DNA of 64,000 nucleotides from Chloropicon primus. Lineage: Eukaryota; Chlorophyta; Chloropicophyceae; Chloropicales; Chloropicaceae. A program made the position numbers and the translations under genes. Under the pieces are notes generated by a model. It had not been told where the DNA came from. It made no database searches and worked only from the letters and a program-made list of their open reading frames with translations. Every line of letters begins with the position of its first letter. Within the stretch, counting starts at the first letter, position 1. Below, one piece after another: positions 49,032 through 58,766 of this stretch. Where the stretch lies: the NCBI GenBank assembly GCA_023205875.1, contig CP060762.1:124001-188000 (forward strand), read 5' to 3'.

Positions 49032-50691
49032 TCAAAGGTTGTGGTGGTGATCCTCCCTGATCATGGCTTCCCGTCCGGCATCCATGAAAGGCCTCTCCTC
49101 CGGCAAGACCAGGTCTCGGTACTGGTTGGGGTGCTTGGCCTTCTTGGCGCGGTTCAGCTCGTACAGCTGGATCTTCCAGTCCTCCAGCTTCTCGCAGCCC
49201 TCCACTTGGGACGTGATGCGTTCGAGGTAGTCCCACTGGATCCCGTCCATGCAGTGCGTCATGTCGATCCTGGCGCCCTCTCTGTCGATCGACTCGTAGA
49301 AGCTCAGAGCCCTCCTCAGCATCTCCTGCTTGGTCGGGAGCTCGCAGCCGCCGGCGAGGCACTTGGCCACCCACTTGGCCTGGATCTCGAAGAACGGGAA
49401 AGGGAGGATCCTGAAGCCCAAGCCAATGAACGAGAGACGGGCCCCGAAGCTGGGGTGGAACAGGTGCTCGTACAGGGGCTCGATCCTGCCGTTCCGCGTC
49501 TCCACGACGTCCCCGGTCAAGAACGGGACGCTGTAGTGGTAGCCCGTGCACCAGAGGATGGTGTCCACTTCCGCCGGCTCGTCCTCCCCCTTCTCAAAGT
49601 GCGCCATCCCCCCCTCCACTCTCACCACGTTGGAGCACAAGCGAACCTTCGGGGGGAGGGAATCCCTGAAGCTCGCCATCTTGTCGGCGTCAAATCGATC
49701 GAACCCTGGTGGGGACACACACACACACACACACACACGAGGGAGAGGGAGAGGGAGAGAGAGAACCAACCGCGAGCGAATCAGCAAGGTGAATCAGCAA
49801 GGAAGAAGGCCGTCACTTTTCGGCTGCTTACCCCTCCCACTCCAGTGCACCGCGCTCGCGACTTGGGCAACCTCCCTGGACAAGTCGTCCCCAGAGGGGC
49901 CGGCGCCGACGACGAGGACCCTCTTGCCAATAAATTCCTCCACGTCCGCCCTCTTGTAGTCCCTGCTGTGCACCTGGGCCCCCACGAATCCCTTGTCCAC
50001 GCCCTGAGGGAGCTTCGGTGACTCAAAGTGGCCATTGCAAACGACAAGGGCGTCAAACACCCTCTCCTCGCTCTCCTCGCTTCCCTTCGGCCTCACCCGG
50101 AGGCGCCACTTGTCTTCCGACGTCGCCTCCGCTTGCTCCACGAGCGTGTCCTTCTCGATGAACCTTGGTGGGAACACAACCCAAACGAAAGTCAGACCCA
50201 AGCTGGGACGAAGAACAAGTGCATCGCGACTTTTCCGGAGCTTCTCGCGTCACATAATACTTTGGTCAAGCGGCGATGGCTTACCTGTCTATACCGAAGA
50301 AGGAAGCAAAGTCCTGCAGGTACTGGTGCACCTCCAGATGCTTGCAGTACCTCATTCCGGTCCTGTCCACGAAAGGAAAGTCCGAGTAACCCATGATCTC
50401 CTTGGGCAAGTTGACGCGGAGGCTCTTGTACAAGCTGCTGTGGATGTGGTACGCCGACTTATCGCCGGCTGCCTCCTCGTTGTACACCCAGGTGCCACCC
50501 ACCTCCGATCCCCTCTCGAACAAGGTGACGTGTAGATTCTCTCGCGCGAGCTCCCTCGCGGCAACGAGGCCGGCCGCGCCAGCACCGACGACCGCGACGG
50601 AGGAGTAAGGCCTTCCGCAGGAGGCTGACCCGGACGCCGAGGCCTGGGTTCCTCGAAGCATTCTCCTCGTCCCCCTCAGCAGCTTCGCCAT
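49032..50691 (-). CDS. Flavin-containing monooxygenase (FMO family)
   Basis: Three exons, 50691-50285, 50163-49832 and 49705-49032 (junction phases 2 and 1), give 470 residues. The N-terminus MAKLLRGTRRMLRGTQASAS is basic and presequence-like. Then come the FAD motif VAVVGAGAAGLVAARELA, the GGTW block (ERGSEVGGTWVYNEEAAGDK), and PKLPQGVDKGFVGAQVHSRD with the FMO identity motif FxGxxxHxxxY. The NADPH loop is VLVVGAGPSGDDLSREVA and the closing block is ILWCTGYHYSVPFL. FMOs oxygenate N, S or carbonyl groups of small molecules. The intron before exon 3 holds a (CA)n and GA-rich repeat. Exon borders restore all motifs. Confidence 0.9.
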
Positions 50692-50795
50692 CCTCAGCAG
50701 CAGCTGGACGGGGGGGAATGGAATTCAATCAATTCGTTTCCTTGAGGATGCAGGGGCAAGAGAGACGCGTTCAAGGATGATGGCTGGACAAGCCT

Positions 50796-50847
50796 CACCA
50801 GGACAGGAGAAAACCTCTCCTGTTGAGAATCTTCTCCTGTCCTGGTG
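50796..50847. repeat. Perfect 16-bp inverted repeat (hairpin) between IPT and FMO genes
   Basis: Arms CACCAGGACAGGAGAA (50796-50811) and TTCTCCTGTCCTGGTG (50832-50847) pair perfectly across a 20-nt loop. It lies in the 229-bp spacer, upstream of FMO and downstream of the tRNA isopentenyltransferase stop. Next to it is an A/T-rich CATATCATATCATTATCATATC run (in part) near 50890-50915. Confidence 0.9.
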
Positions 50848-50920
50848 GGACTAAAACCTAAAGGAACATCGGGGAGGGCAATCCTAATATCATATCATAT
50901 CATTATCATATCATACAAGA

Positions 50921-52387
50921 TCATCCTTGTTGTTGTTTGTTTGATGACTTCGTTGAAAGGGAGAACACAGACCTGTTGATGTCCGGCAGGAAGGCTTCGA
51001 CCAGGGTACAGGCCGCTGGCTTGTTCTGCTTCCTGAGCTTGCTCATCCTCTTGCGGTGAGCTCTGCTGTTGCGGTGGCTCTCCCACTCCAAAGGTCCTCG
51101 GAAGACTCTGCCGTTACAGACGCTGCACTGGTACGTCCGCCAATTGGTCTCCTCCCCGGCCTCCGCTGGTGCAGTCTCGCCCTCTGTCGCCGCTGAGCGC
51201 TTGGTGAGGAACGACTCGACTCTAGGGAGGACCCTGTCCATGACCTCCTCCTTCCATATCGCTTGTCTTGACCTCCCGGCGTCCTCGTTCCCGCTGCTGG
51301 CTTCCAGCTTGCTTCGGATGACCCCTGTCATGTCAACCGTGGAGCAACCAATGGCCTGATCGGAGACCCAGCGCTGGACCCTTCTCCTCTGCCTCTTGGC
51401 GAGCCTGATGGTGTTCTTCTTCATCTCCTCGACCCCCTCCTCGATCATTTCCCCGGAACCACGATCTTCGCGCCCCGCCTCCTCGGCCTGGCCAGGGCTG
51501 AAAACGTGCCTGAACTCCTTCACACCGATGGCTTGGAAGATTCCTCGCTCGGTATCCGGGTGGCACCTCGCGTACAAGTCCGTGAGCTCTTCCTCCATCC
51601 CCCTCTCGATCATCGCGCCCACCCTGGCACGCAGGTGGGGAGCGAGAACAGAGTCATCGGCATCCAAGAAGAAGACGCAACAATGGTACAGCAGGGTGCT
51701 CCCCTTGGTCTTCGACGCCACCCTCTGCCTCTTGAACAGCTCGCTCGCGGGCACCCCAGTAGTCTCGTAAATGTCCAAGTACCTTCGTATCCTCCTCGTG
51801 TTGTTCGGATGCAGCCACGCCGCGCTGATCGGGTCCACCTCCTGAAGCTGCTTGTACTTGTCCTCCAAGTCCGCGCCGTCCGCATCAGGCCTTGAGGGCG
51901 GCGCTTCGTTCGATTCGAGGGCATCGTCGTCCTCGTCTTCGCCACCACCGCCACCATCTCCTGGTGCTGTTCCTGGTGCCGTCGTCACTTGAGAGAGGTC
52001 GAAGTGTCTGCTCAGGAGGGCCTTGGCGTAGTAGTCGGACCCACCACAAAGGATGGGCAACACGTTTCGTTTACGCAAGTCTTCCAGGACCCCCTGGGCC
52101 TCAATTCTGTACTCCTGGGTCGTGAAGTCCTTGCGAGGATCAGCGAACCCGATGAGATGGTGCCTCACCCCCCTCTGCTCCTCTGGGGTTGCCTTGTTGG
52201 TCACGATGGGAGATCCAGAGTAACACTGGAGAACGTCGCAGTTGATCACTTCGCAGGAGATTCCGTGCCTGTCACGCAGAGCCTGCGCGACCTCAATGGC
52301 AACCTTCGTCTTCCCCGTACCAGTTGCCCCCAGGATCACGAGCACCTTGCCCCCCGCTTCCCACTTCTTCGATGTCTCCATCATCAT
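50921..52387 (-). CDS. tRNA dimethylallyl (isopentenyl) transferase with C-terminal zinc finger
   Basis: 488 residues, starting at the first of three ATGs at 52387. The P-loop GATGTGKT is at about residues 19-26, followed by CEVINCDVLQCYSGSPIVTN, GVRHHLIGFADPRKDFTTQE and LPILCGGSDYYAKALL. Later come the MiaA/MOD5 blocks RRIRRYLDIYETTGVPASE and HPDTERGIFQAIGVKEFRHV. The C-terminus has a matrin-type C2H2 finger (YQCSVCNGRVFRG, then HRNSRAHRKRMSK), typical of eukaryotic MOD5/TRIT1/IPT2. It adds dimethylallyl to A37 of tRNAs reading UNN codons. The MTH1-like gene ends only 5 nt upstream on the same strand, so this gene has no room for its own promoter outside that coding sequence. Confidence 0.93.
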   Translation of the reverse strand: MMMETSKKWEAGGKVLVILGATGTGKTKVAIEVAQALRDRHGISCEVINCDVLQCYSGSPIVTNKATPEEQRGVRHHLIGFADPRKDFTTQEYRIEAQGVLEDLRKRNVLPILCGGSDYYAKALLSRHFDLSQVTTAPGTAPGDGGGGGEDEDDDALESNEAPPSRPDADGADLEDKYKQLQEVDPISAAWLHPNNTRRIRRYLDIYETTGVPASELFKRQRVASKTKGSTLLYHCCVFFLDADDSVLAPHLRARVGAMIERGMEEELTDLYARCHPDTERGIFQAIGVKEFRHVFSPGQAEEAGREDRGSGEMIEEGVEEMKKNTIRLAKRQRRRVQRWVSDQAIGCSTVDMTGVIRSKLEASSGNEDAGRSRQAIWKEEVMDRVLPRVESFLTKRSAATEGETAPAEAGEETNWRTYQCSVCNGRVFRGPLEWESHRNSRAHRKRMSKLRKQNKPAACTLVEAFLPDINRSVFSLSTKSSNKQQQG

Positions 52388-52392
52388 CCTCT

Positions 52393-52863
52393 TCACGTCT
52401 CGCGAAGGTGATGCCTCACGAGTTTGTGCGTGTTCTCAAAGTAAAAGTCGCCCTCGAACTCCTTGCCCGCCAACAGCAGCGGGTACCAGTACTCATCGTC
52501 CGCCCACATCTTCTGGTACGGGATATCCTCCACAGCAAACCACTGTGGCTTCATCTCTTCCGTCTCCTTGGGCTCCTTGGGCTCCAAGTTCAGGCCAGTC
52601 GTGAACACGTGGACTTCCCAAGGCACAGGCTTGTCGTCAAAGTGAAACCGAAGCAGCCCCTTCCTCACACACTCCTTGGCAGTCACACCGGCCTCCTCCT
52701 CCAGCTCCCTCCTCGCGGCTGCCTCCACTGATTCGTCGCTTGGCTCCACCTTTCCACCGAAGCCGTTGTAGTACCCTTCCCCGAAGCCTCGCTTCTTCAA
52801 CCCGAGCAGCACTCGCTTCCCATCCGTGGGGATCAAGAGCGTCAGCACCTTGGCCTTGGCCAT
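52393..52863 (-). CDS. MTH1-like Nudix hydrolase (8-oxo-dGTP diphosphatase)
   Basis: 156 residues. The sequence follows human MTH1 closely: VLLGLKKRGFGEGYYNGFGG, the Nudix box GGKVEPSDESVEAAARRELE then EEAGV, WEVHVFTTGL, and EEMKPQWFAVEDIPYQKMWA followed by DDEYWYPLLL. It keeps the W/D pair that recognises 8-oxopurine in the MWxDD(E/S)YWFP block. It would cleanse oxidised nucleotides from the cytosol, mitochondrion or plastid. Starts at the ATG at 52863. Its TGA is separated from the ATG of the tRNA isopentenyltransferase gene by 5 nt, the tightest junction in the window. Confidence 0.95.
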   Translation of the reverse strand: MAKAKVLTLLIPTDGKRVLLGLKKRGFGEGYYNGFGGKVEPSDESVEAAARRELEEEAGVTAKECVRKGLLRFHFDDKPVPWEVHVFTTGLNLEPKEPKETEEMKPQWFAVEDIPYQKMWADDEYWYPLLLAGKEFEGDFYFENTHKLVRHHLRET

Positions 52864-53180
52864 CAACTCACCACTGACGTCTCAATCGCGTTCCCGTGCG
52901 ATGTTCCTAGGTCAAGTGAGGTATCAATCGAAAGCCCGCGAGACGTACTTTCGTTTGATCGACTCGTCCTTCCCTCTCTCGCCTCGACCTGTTCGTCAGA
53001 AAGGTAAAGCGACCTCCCCCTCGATCGGTCCCACAGCGCGCCCGAGACGAAGAGAAGACATCCCCGTGATCGCTGCCGCTGCGGAGAAGTCGAGGGGAGG
53101 GGACGGAAAACCGCAAGGAGAGGGCGAGAAGGGAGGAGAGGGCGAGGATAGGGTCGACCATCAGAAGCGTCTTGTCGCCA

Positions 53181-53231
53181 GCTTTCGAAAGAGCCCTCGC
53201 TCGAAAGGAGTAACGCTCTGGCGAGGATTTC
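53181..53231 (+). promoter_or_regulatory. 5'-proximal repeated element, copy upstream of HERP
   Basis: TTTCGAAAGAGCCCTCGC is followed by TCGAAAGGAG and TGGCGAGGAT, with 36 nt between the starts. The head is identical to the PHR2 copy. The tail has TGGCGA instead of TGGTGA, so a splice-donor reading would fail in this copy. It ends 35 bp before the HERP ATG, in the same orientation. Confidence 0.55.
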
Positions 53232-53265
53232 AGACAGTGAGAGAGAGAGAGAGAGAGAGAGGAGC

Positions 53266-54930
53266 ATGAGCATGAGCGTGGAGGAGGGAGAGGGGAGGGA
53301 AGCTTCTTCTTCTTCTTCTTCTTTGGTGTCGGAGGAAGGGAGGGAGGGCGCGAGCGGAGTTAGGCTGGTGATAAAGAACCCTGCGAACGCGACGGACTTC
53401 GAGGTGTTCTGTCCGTGGAACTGCACGGTGGGAGGCCTGAAGGACAAGTTGAGCGAGGAGTACGAAGGGCGTCCACCGTCCAGCAAGCAGACGCTGATAT
53501 TCGCTGGCAAGGTGCTGAGGAACGACCAGGTGTTGGGTGATACGATAAAGACGCCGAAGAAGCAAGCGCAGTGTTGCGGGGAGGTCAGCTGTGGTAGCGA
53601 GAGCGACGGGGAGGAGGAGAACTTTTTGGCAAAGCTCCACCTCGTTGTTCAGTCTGCGCCCAGTCCAGCGGTCAGGTCTCGCAGCGGGAGCGGAGCGAAA
53701 GCTCCGGAAGCGAGGAGGCCGGAGGCCGGCGAGGGAACGCTCCCCGCGGCGGCAGAGGCGAGCACGAGCGGAACAAACGAAGAGGTTTCTTTGTCAGAAC
53801 AGAGTGATGCCACGACTGGCGGTCTGGCAGGGCTGGGAGGGGTGGATGATGGTCAGGTGACCCTCCCTACACCCAGTTTTACGACGCCAAGCCCTTCGGA
53901 GCCCCTTGGATCGCCCCAAGGGGAGAGGCAGGATCTTCCTCCCAGCAGCGCGGGAGCAGAAAGCTCCGGCGCGCAGCCGCCCCCTCAAACTCCAAGTCAA
54001 TGTGCCCAGCCCAGCACCCCGCAGACTGCGACGCCACCTATGAGCCCAGCAATGTCGGCTGCGTATGACGCTGCGCTGAGGGCCGTGATGAGCTCGCCCG
54101 CGGTGACTCCGGGGCAGCAGCACCACCCGCAAGGTTTTCACTACGACCCGAGGACTCCCGTGATGGCGCCTTATCCCGGGTATATGTACGCCCCTAGCCC
54201 TTACAGCCCCTATCCCATGGCCATGAGTCCGTGGGGGCCGTTCTTTCCACCCCCTCCGCCCACGGCAGCGGGGTTCCCTGGATACGACCCGGCTCTGCTC
54301 TTTGCCAATCAGGCAAACTTGATGCGAGCTCACCAGGCTCAGTTTGCGCCGATGGGTCAAAACAGGCTGGCGGACAGGATGGCGCACATGCAGCAAGGAC
54401 CTGCTCGGACAGCAGAGGAGGCCAGAGGGCCAGGGCAGCCGGGAAGGCAGGGGAACGCTCCCAGGGTCGATGCCGCGGCTGGCAACCGGAACAACAACAA
54501 CGCGAATGCGAACGGAAACCGAAACGGGAACAACCGGAACAACGGGTTCTGGGATTATCTGAACTTGCAGCTCACTCTGAAGCTCTTTGTTCTCGGGATC
54601 ATCATAAATCACGACGGGTCCGTGGGTCGGTTGCTGCTCACTGCGTTCATCTTCATGTTTGTTTACATGCAGCAGATGGGCATTTTCTCGTCCAACGGGA
54701 CCCTGATTCAGAAGTTCAGCGCCTGGTACTCCTCAACCTTTCGAAGGCTGGACGGCGCGAACGCCAACTCACCTGATGCGCCACCGGCGCCCCCCGTGAA
54801 CCCTCTGGTCAGGCTCTTCATTGAGGTGCAGTGGTTCTTCATGGCGTTGCTGGCGTCTCTTCTCCCCTCCTTCTCTGCGGAATCCTTTATGGAGCAGGCC
54901 GCAGCCCAAGTGAGGCCGCACCAAGACTGA
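53266..54930 (+). CDS. HERP-like ubiquitin-like membrane protein (ERAD)
   Basis: 554 residues, single exon. A ubiquitin-like domain lies at about residues 31-127: GVRLVIKNPANATDFEVFCP, WNCTVGGLKDKLSEEYEGRP, QTLIFAGKVLRNDQVLGD. A long disordered Ser/Pro/Ala region follows, with P-rich YAPSPYSPYPMAMSPWGPF and an Asn-rich tract (NRNNNNANANGNRNG). Two hydrophobic segments near 430-470 (LTLKLFVLGIIINHDG, LLLTAFIFMFVYMQQMGIF) form the membrane hairpin. HERPUD proteins sit in the ER membrane and bring HRD1 complexes to misfolded proteins. The ATG at 53266 follows a (GA)n tract. Head-to-head with the MTH1-like gene, 402 bp apart. Confidence 0.87.
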   Translation: MSMSVEEGEGREASSSSSSLVSEEGREGASGVRLVIKNPANATDFEVFCPWNCTVGGLKDKLSEEYEGRPPSSKQTLIFAGKVLRNDQVLGDTIKTPKKQAQCCGEVSCGSESDGEEENFLAKLHLVVQSAPSPAVRSRSGSGAKAPEARRPEAGEGTLPAAAEASTSGTNEEVSLSEQSDATTGGLAGLGGVDDGQVTLPTPSFTTPSPSEPLGSPQGERQDLPPSSAGAESSGAQPPPQTPSQCAQPSTPQTATPPMSPAMSAAYDAALRAVMSSPAVTPGQQHHPQGFHYDPRTPVMAPYPGYMYAPSPYSPYPMAMSPWGPFFPPPPPTAAGFPGYDPALLFANQANLMRAHQAQFAPMGQNRLADRMAHMQQGPARTAEEARGPGQPGRQGNAPRVDAAAGNRNNNNANANGNRNGNNRNNGFWDYLNLQLTLKLFVLGIIINHDGSVGRLLLTAFIFMFVYMQQMGIFSSNGTLIQKFSAWYSSTFRRLDGANANSPDAPPAPPVNPLVRLFIEVQWFFMALLASLLPSFSAESFMEQAAAQVRPHQD

Positions 54931-55023
54931 TCGCGATTAGATGGGCTATTTTGTGTTTGCTTCATAAAATGCTTTCGTTTTTAGAAAAATTCTTATATTA
55001 TTTTGGCTTTGCATTTACCTTCC

Positions 55024-56979
55024 TCACTTCCCCTTGTTCCCCAGCTCCGTGAGTTGCTGCAAGAACTCGCAAGGTGCTAGCATCTCCGTCGCACCATACA
55101 CTACATTACACTTTGGCTGGACCCTTTGCGACATCTCTTGCAGGGAGTGGTACTCCAGGTAGTTCCCCCCACCGATGATGCACACCATGACGTCTCTGTA
55201 GGCGGCAGACTTGGAGCTTGCTGGACTCGTGCCCCTGGGCAACTTTGGATCAAAGTAGAGATATTTCTCCTGCTCTTCGCCACTTCCCTTGGACTCGACA
55301 AGAGCTTGGACAGCCCTCGTGACGGCAAAGGTCTGGCCCTGGCTCATCAAGTTCTTCATGCCTTTGGCCATGACGTCCAGGCCCTTGGACACGAATTTGT
55401 CCGCGAAATCCAGAATGTTTCCCTGCGCCCCAGAAGAACCCGCGCTGCCCGGCATGGCAAAGCTCCTCTGAGCTCCCGTCAGGCTCAAGTTTCTGAGCCT
55501 CTTCAGGTAATTCAGGGCCTCGAGATCCGCTCCAGCTCCCTTGAGGCACTGGTCGATTTCCTCAAAGTCTGCCGCAGAGGGCAAGGTCTCGCACGTAAGC
55601 AGCCAGGTGGCCACCAACCTGAGCTTGTCGGAAAGAAGTCCTTTTGGAGTTGTGATGACCTTGAGGACCGCGCTCTTGTCCGCTTTCCCAGCGAAGAGCT
55701 CCTCTTCCACAGCAACGAAGTTGTCGATTTGCCTGTCTTTGATCTCCTTCAGAAGAGCAGTGGCAATGTTCGTGTGCTTGTCTATCACCCTCTTCCTCTC
55801 GGTGAGCTCCGGCAGTGAGCTCACGGCATTCATCAAGTTCTTCGTGTTTGCTTGGAGGTTGTCGTCCTCGTCCTCTCCCGCCCCAGAGGTGTGCGTATTA
55901 ATGGCAGCCATGTCCTTCTTGTATTTATTGAGTTGCTCTTCCACCTCCTCTGCAACTTTGGGGAACGGCCTGCCTCCATTCTCCTCCCAGAAAAAGTCTC
56001 CCGGGCCGACATCATAACTCTTCTTGGATCCAGTCGACCCACCGCTCGCAGGGTTCTCGCTCGCCACGGCGGTCCGGCCAAGCTTGAGGCCCAGGACGTC
56101 GTGAACCATCGCGTGATACGTCCAGCAGTGTTGGATCTGAGGCGTCAGATCAAAATTTCTGTCGAACAGGACCAAGAGCGGTCTCTGGAAGCTGCCGCCC
56201 TTCATGGTCGACGAGCTAAATGCGTTGCTCCTCTGCTCAAGGTGCTTTCGGATGTACCCGTCCAGAGCCCGAGCCACGTGCTCTGCCGCCCCACCCCGTT
56301 GGCACCTGATAATAGGAACTGAGCCCCAGGTCGCTATCGCACAAAAGAGGCCGTCTATGATGTCCCCTATCGCTTTCTCGATCTCCACGTCCTTGGCCGA
56401 GGGGTCATTCAGGGCAACATAGGCTTTCGGGATCATCAGGGAGAACAGGTCCTTCTCGAGAGCAACGAACGCCAAGTTCTGGTCAAACAGCTTGGCAACC
56501 CTTCCCAAACAGCGTTGCTTCGTCAGTCCTGACGCCAAGTCTTGCAGCGACTTGTCCGAAAGCGGGGCGCAGAAATTGAGGTGGGCCACATCGTACGTCC
56601 CAACGGCGAGGTCTTGCGTCACCCTGCTCACGTTGACGTCCGTAGCCCTCACAAAGTAAACGGCCGGCACGTCAGGCACGTTTTGCCTCTCGCTGTCGAT
56701 CAAAAGGTACAGCGTCACGCCGCACTTTCTTAGGTCGTTCAACCTCAGCAGGGGCGTGATCACGTCCCTCGTGAAGCTGTCCAGGACCAGCACCTTGTAC
56801 GACGAACCGCTCTGCCCGCCTCCCTGCCCCCCGGAGCTCGCCCCTCCTCTCCCCTTCCCCTTCCCAGGTGATGCCAAACCCAATGGAGTCGACGAAGGTC
56901 CGCCGCTTTCGTTGAACGACAAAAGGCGGACAAGGGCGTCGATCTGCCGCTTCCGGAGCGACGTCCCTGACGACGCCAT
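55024..56979 (-). CDS. SLY1: SLY1 / SCFD1 Sec1-Munc18 family protein
   Basis: 651 residues from the ATG at 56979 (MASSGTSLRKRQIDALVRLL). SM-family blocks: YKVLVLDSFTRDVITPLLRL, LYLLIDSERQNVPDVPAVYF, LFDQNLAFVALEKDLFSLMI, PLLVLFDRNFDLTPQIQHCW, then TYHAMVHDVLGL and a C-terminal CIIGGGNYLEYHSLQEMSQR with VYGATEMLAPCEFLQQLTEL. The GGGNY-EY and YG(S/A)TE endings are SLY1 traits. SLY1 binds syntaxin-5/Ufe1 type SNAREs in ER-Golgi transport. A Gly/Ser-rich insert (about 42-62) is local. An in-frame ATG at 57123 would add 48 residues of Ser/Glu/Arg-rich sequence and is judged unlikely. Convergent with HERP. Confidence 0.94.
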   Translation of the reverse strand: MASSGTSLRKRQIDALVRLLSFNESGGPSSTPLGLASPGKGKGRGGASSGGQGGGQSGSSYKVLVLDSFTRDVITPLLRLNDLRKCGVTLYLLIDSERQNVPDVPAVYFVRATDVNVSRVTQDLAVGTYDVAHLNFCAPLSDKSLQDLASGLTKQRCLGRVAKLFDQNLAFVALEKDLFSLMIPKAYVALNDPSAKDVEIEKAIGDIIDGLFCAIATWGSVPIIRCQRGGAAEHVARALDGYIRKHLEQRSNAFSSSTMKGGSFQRPLLVLFDRNFDLTPQIQHCWTYHAMVHDVLGLKLGRTAVASENPASGGSTGSKKSYDVGPGDFFWEENGGRPFPKVAEEVEEQLNKYKKDMAAINTHTSGAGEDEDDNLQANTKNLMNAVSSLPELTERKRVIDKHTNIATALLKEIKDRQIDNFVAVEEELFAGKADKSAVLKVITTPKGLLSDKLRLVATWLLTCETLPSAADFEEIDQCLKGAGADLEALNYLKRLRNLSLTGAQRSFAMPGSAGSSGAQGNILDFADKFVSKGLDVMAKGMKNLMSQGQTFAVTRAVQALVESKGSGEEQEKYLYFDPKLPRGTSPASSKSAAYRDVMVCIIGGGNYLEYHSLQEMSQRVQPKCNVVYGATEMLAPCEFLQQLTELGNKGK

Positions 56980-57072
56980 GGCCTCCCTCACCGCCTCACT
57001 CTCCCTCTCCCTTCGCGCCGCTAAAACCCTTTCCTTTCCAGAGCCCTCGCTCCCCCGCCACGCGCTCCTGTC

Positions 57073-57414
57073 ATGGACTGGCTCAGGAGAGGAGGAGGAG
57101 GAGGCGCAAAGGATGATGGACATCGATGGCGATTGAGGACGGATGGCAAGCTTGCCAGGAGAAAGGATGTTGCTGGTGCAAAGATCGTCTCTTCACCTTT
57201 CGAAAGAGGTCCCGCATTGGAGACTGGGACTCACTCTGTCAATGGACTGGCTCTGCAGGAGGAGAGAAGGAGGAGAGGAGGAGGAGGCGCAAAGGATGGT
57301 GGACATCGATGGCGATTGAGGACGGATGGCAAGCTTGCCAGGAGAAAGGATGTTGCTGGTGCAAAGATCGTCTCTTCACCTTTCGAAAGAGGTCCCGCAT
57401 TGGAGACTGGGACT
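57073..57414. repeat. Imperfect tandem duplication upstream of SLY1
   Basis: Copy 1 (57073-57241) and copy 2 (57242-57414) both begin ATGGACTGGCTC and both hold ATCGATGGCGATTGAGGAC, GGATGTTGCTGGTGC and CACCTTTCGAAAGAGGTC. They differ mainly by a purine-rich insertion of about 14 bp in copy 2. The duplication lies in the 508-bp spacer between SLY1 and the F-box/ankyrin gene and duplicates a TTTCGAAAG palindrome. Confidence 0.9.
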
Positions 57415-57487
57415 CTTCTAGCTTTTCTTTTCTGTGGAGGATCGATCGCGGCGTCCGGCAAGTTCTCGAGAACGCAGAAGCAATGTA

Positions 57488-58705
57488 CTACAAGAACTGG
57501 GAAATCCACTGCGAGACGTGCGTGTGGCCGTTCTTGTCCGCGCAGAACGCGCACGTGTACTTGTCCCAAGGGCACCCTGCCCTCGTTGTCCATTGCAACA
57601 ACTCAAGGTGGCCGTACTGTCGTCGAACAAGAGTGGAGGGAGAGAGAGAGAGAGAGAGAGAGAGTCAGCAACTCGTCCAGCTCAAGTCCTGACAGAGGGT
57701 TCAACTTACCATCGCAGCATACTCTGCAGTATCCTCGTCCCAGGGACAAGGCGGATCCTGGCTTCGAAGCCACTGCAGCACGTCAAGGTGGCCCCCTTTG
57801 GCTGCGCAAAACGAAGTTCTAGTGTTGAGGATCTCCAACTCGGGCATATCAACCCAGAGATTCGCCCTGTGCTCCTCCTCCAGGTGCGACACTAGCCACT
57901 TCAGTGTTTCCAGGTGTCCTCCTTCAGCGGCATAGCTGCAGACCTTCCTGTCCGTCCAAGGGCACCCATTCTCCCTGGCCCACTTCAAGCACTTGAGGTG
58001 TCCGCCACGTGCAGCCCGGTGGCAAACTCTCTCTCCCCAAGGGCACCCATTCTCCCTGGCCCACTTGAGGACCTCCAGGCGACCCTCCGCAGCTGCACCA
58101 GCGCAAGTGTACTCGTCCCAAGCGCAGCCAGCCTTACTCCTCAGCCATTTCAGCACCTCGATGTGGCCGCCCTTGGCGGCGTTCGCACACGCCCATGGCT
58201 CCCACACTCTACTTCTGACGCTGGCTCTGCCGTACAACGATCCATAGAGGTCCTTGGACCTCTGCTCCCAAAGCTGGAGGATCGAGAGGTAGCCACGGCT
58301 GGCCGAACCGTTGATGAGCAAGCTCCTCACTTTCAGCTCCCTCTTCACGTCCTCCTCCTCCTCCTCCTCGTCGTCGTCCTCACAATCGTCGTGAACGTCC
58401 ATCTCCATGCCCTCCATCAAGCGTTTCAGGCTCGAGGTGTGCCAGGCAGTGTGCCACGCGAACCAGTCCTCCGACAGGGTGTCGACCGAGTTGTGGAGGT
58501 AAACTTTCATTCTCGTTCTCAGCGGTCTTTTGGATTGGGCTTGAACGCTTCTGAATCTCTTGCAAGCCATTGAAAACGCCAACACGTCGTTCCCGTGGAC
58601 ATCATCCAGTATCCTCCCCCAAACGTGGGTCGGCAAGTCCACCAAGGTTCCCCTCCCTCCCTCCTCCTCCCTTCCTCCTTCACTCCCTCGCCTTCTCTTC
58701 GTCAT
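57488..58705 (-). CDS. F-box-like ankyrin-repeat protein
   Basis: Exon 1 (58705-57710) and exon 2 (57616-57488) join in phase 0 around a 93-nt GTAAGT...CGACAG intron to give 374 residues. An F-box-like N-terminus (LVDLPTHVWGRILDD, then FSMACKRFRSV) is followed by an acidic run (CEDDDEEEEEEDVK). About seven ankyrin-like repeats of the algal type follow, such as GGHIEVLKWLRSKAGCAWDE, GRLEVLKWARENGCPWGE and GGHLDVLQWLRSQDPPCPW. Exon 2 supplies the last units (YGHLELLQWTTRAGCPWDK) and the ending HVSQWISQFL. F-box/ankyrin proteins are candidate ubiquitin-ligase adaptors. It is a distant paralogue of the two plus-strand genes to the right. The open frame continues upstream through antisense of a truncated paralogue and is not used. 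Confidence 0.78.
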
Positions 58706-58766
58706 CCTCCTGGACGGGAGGAGGGAGGGAAGGTCGACCAAGTGGAGAGAATGCCGAGTCCTCAAG

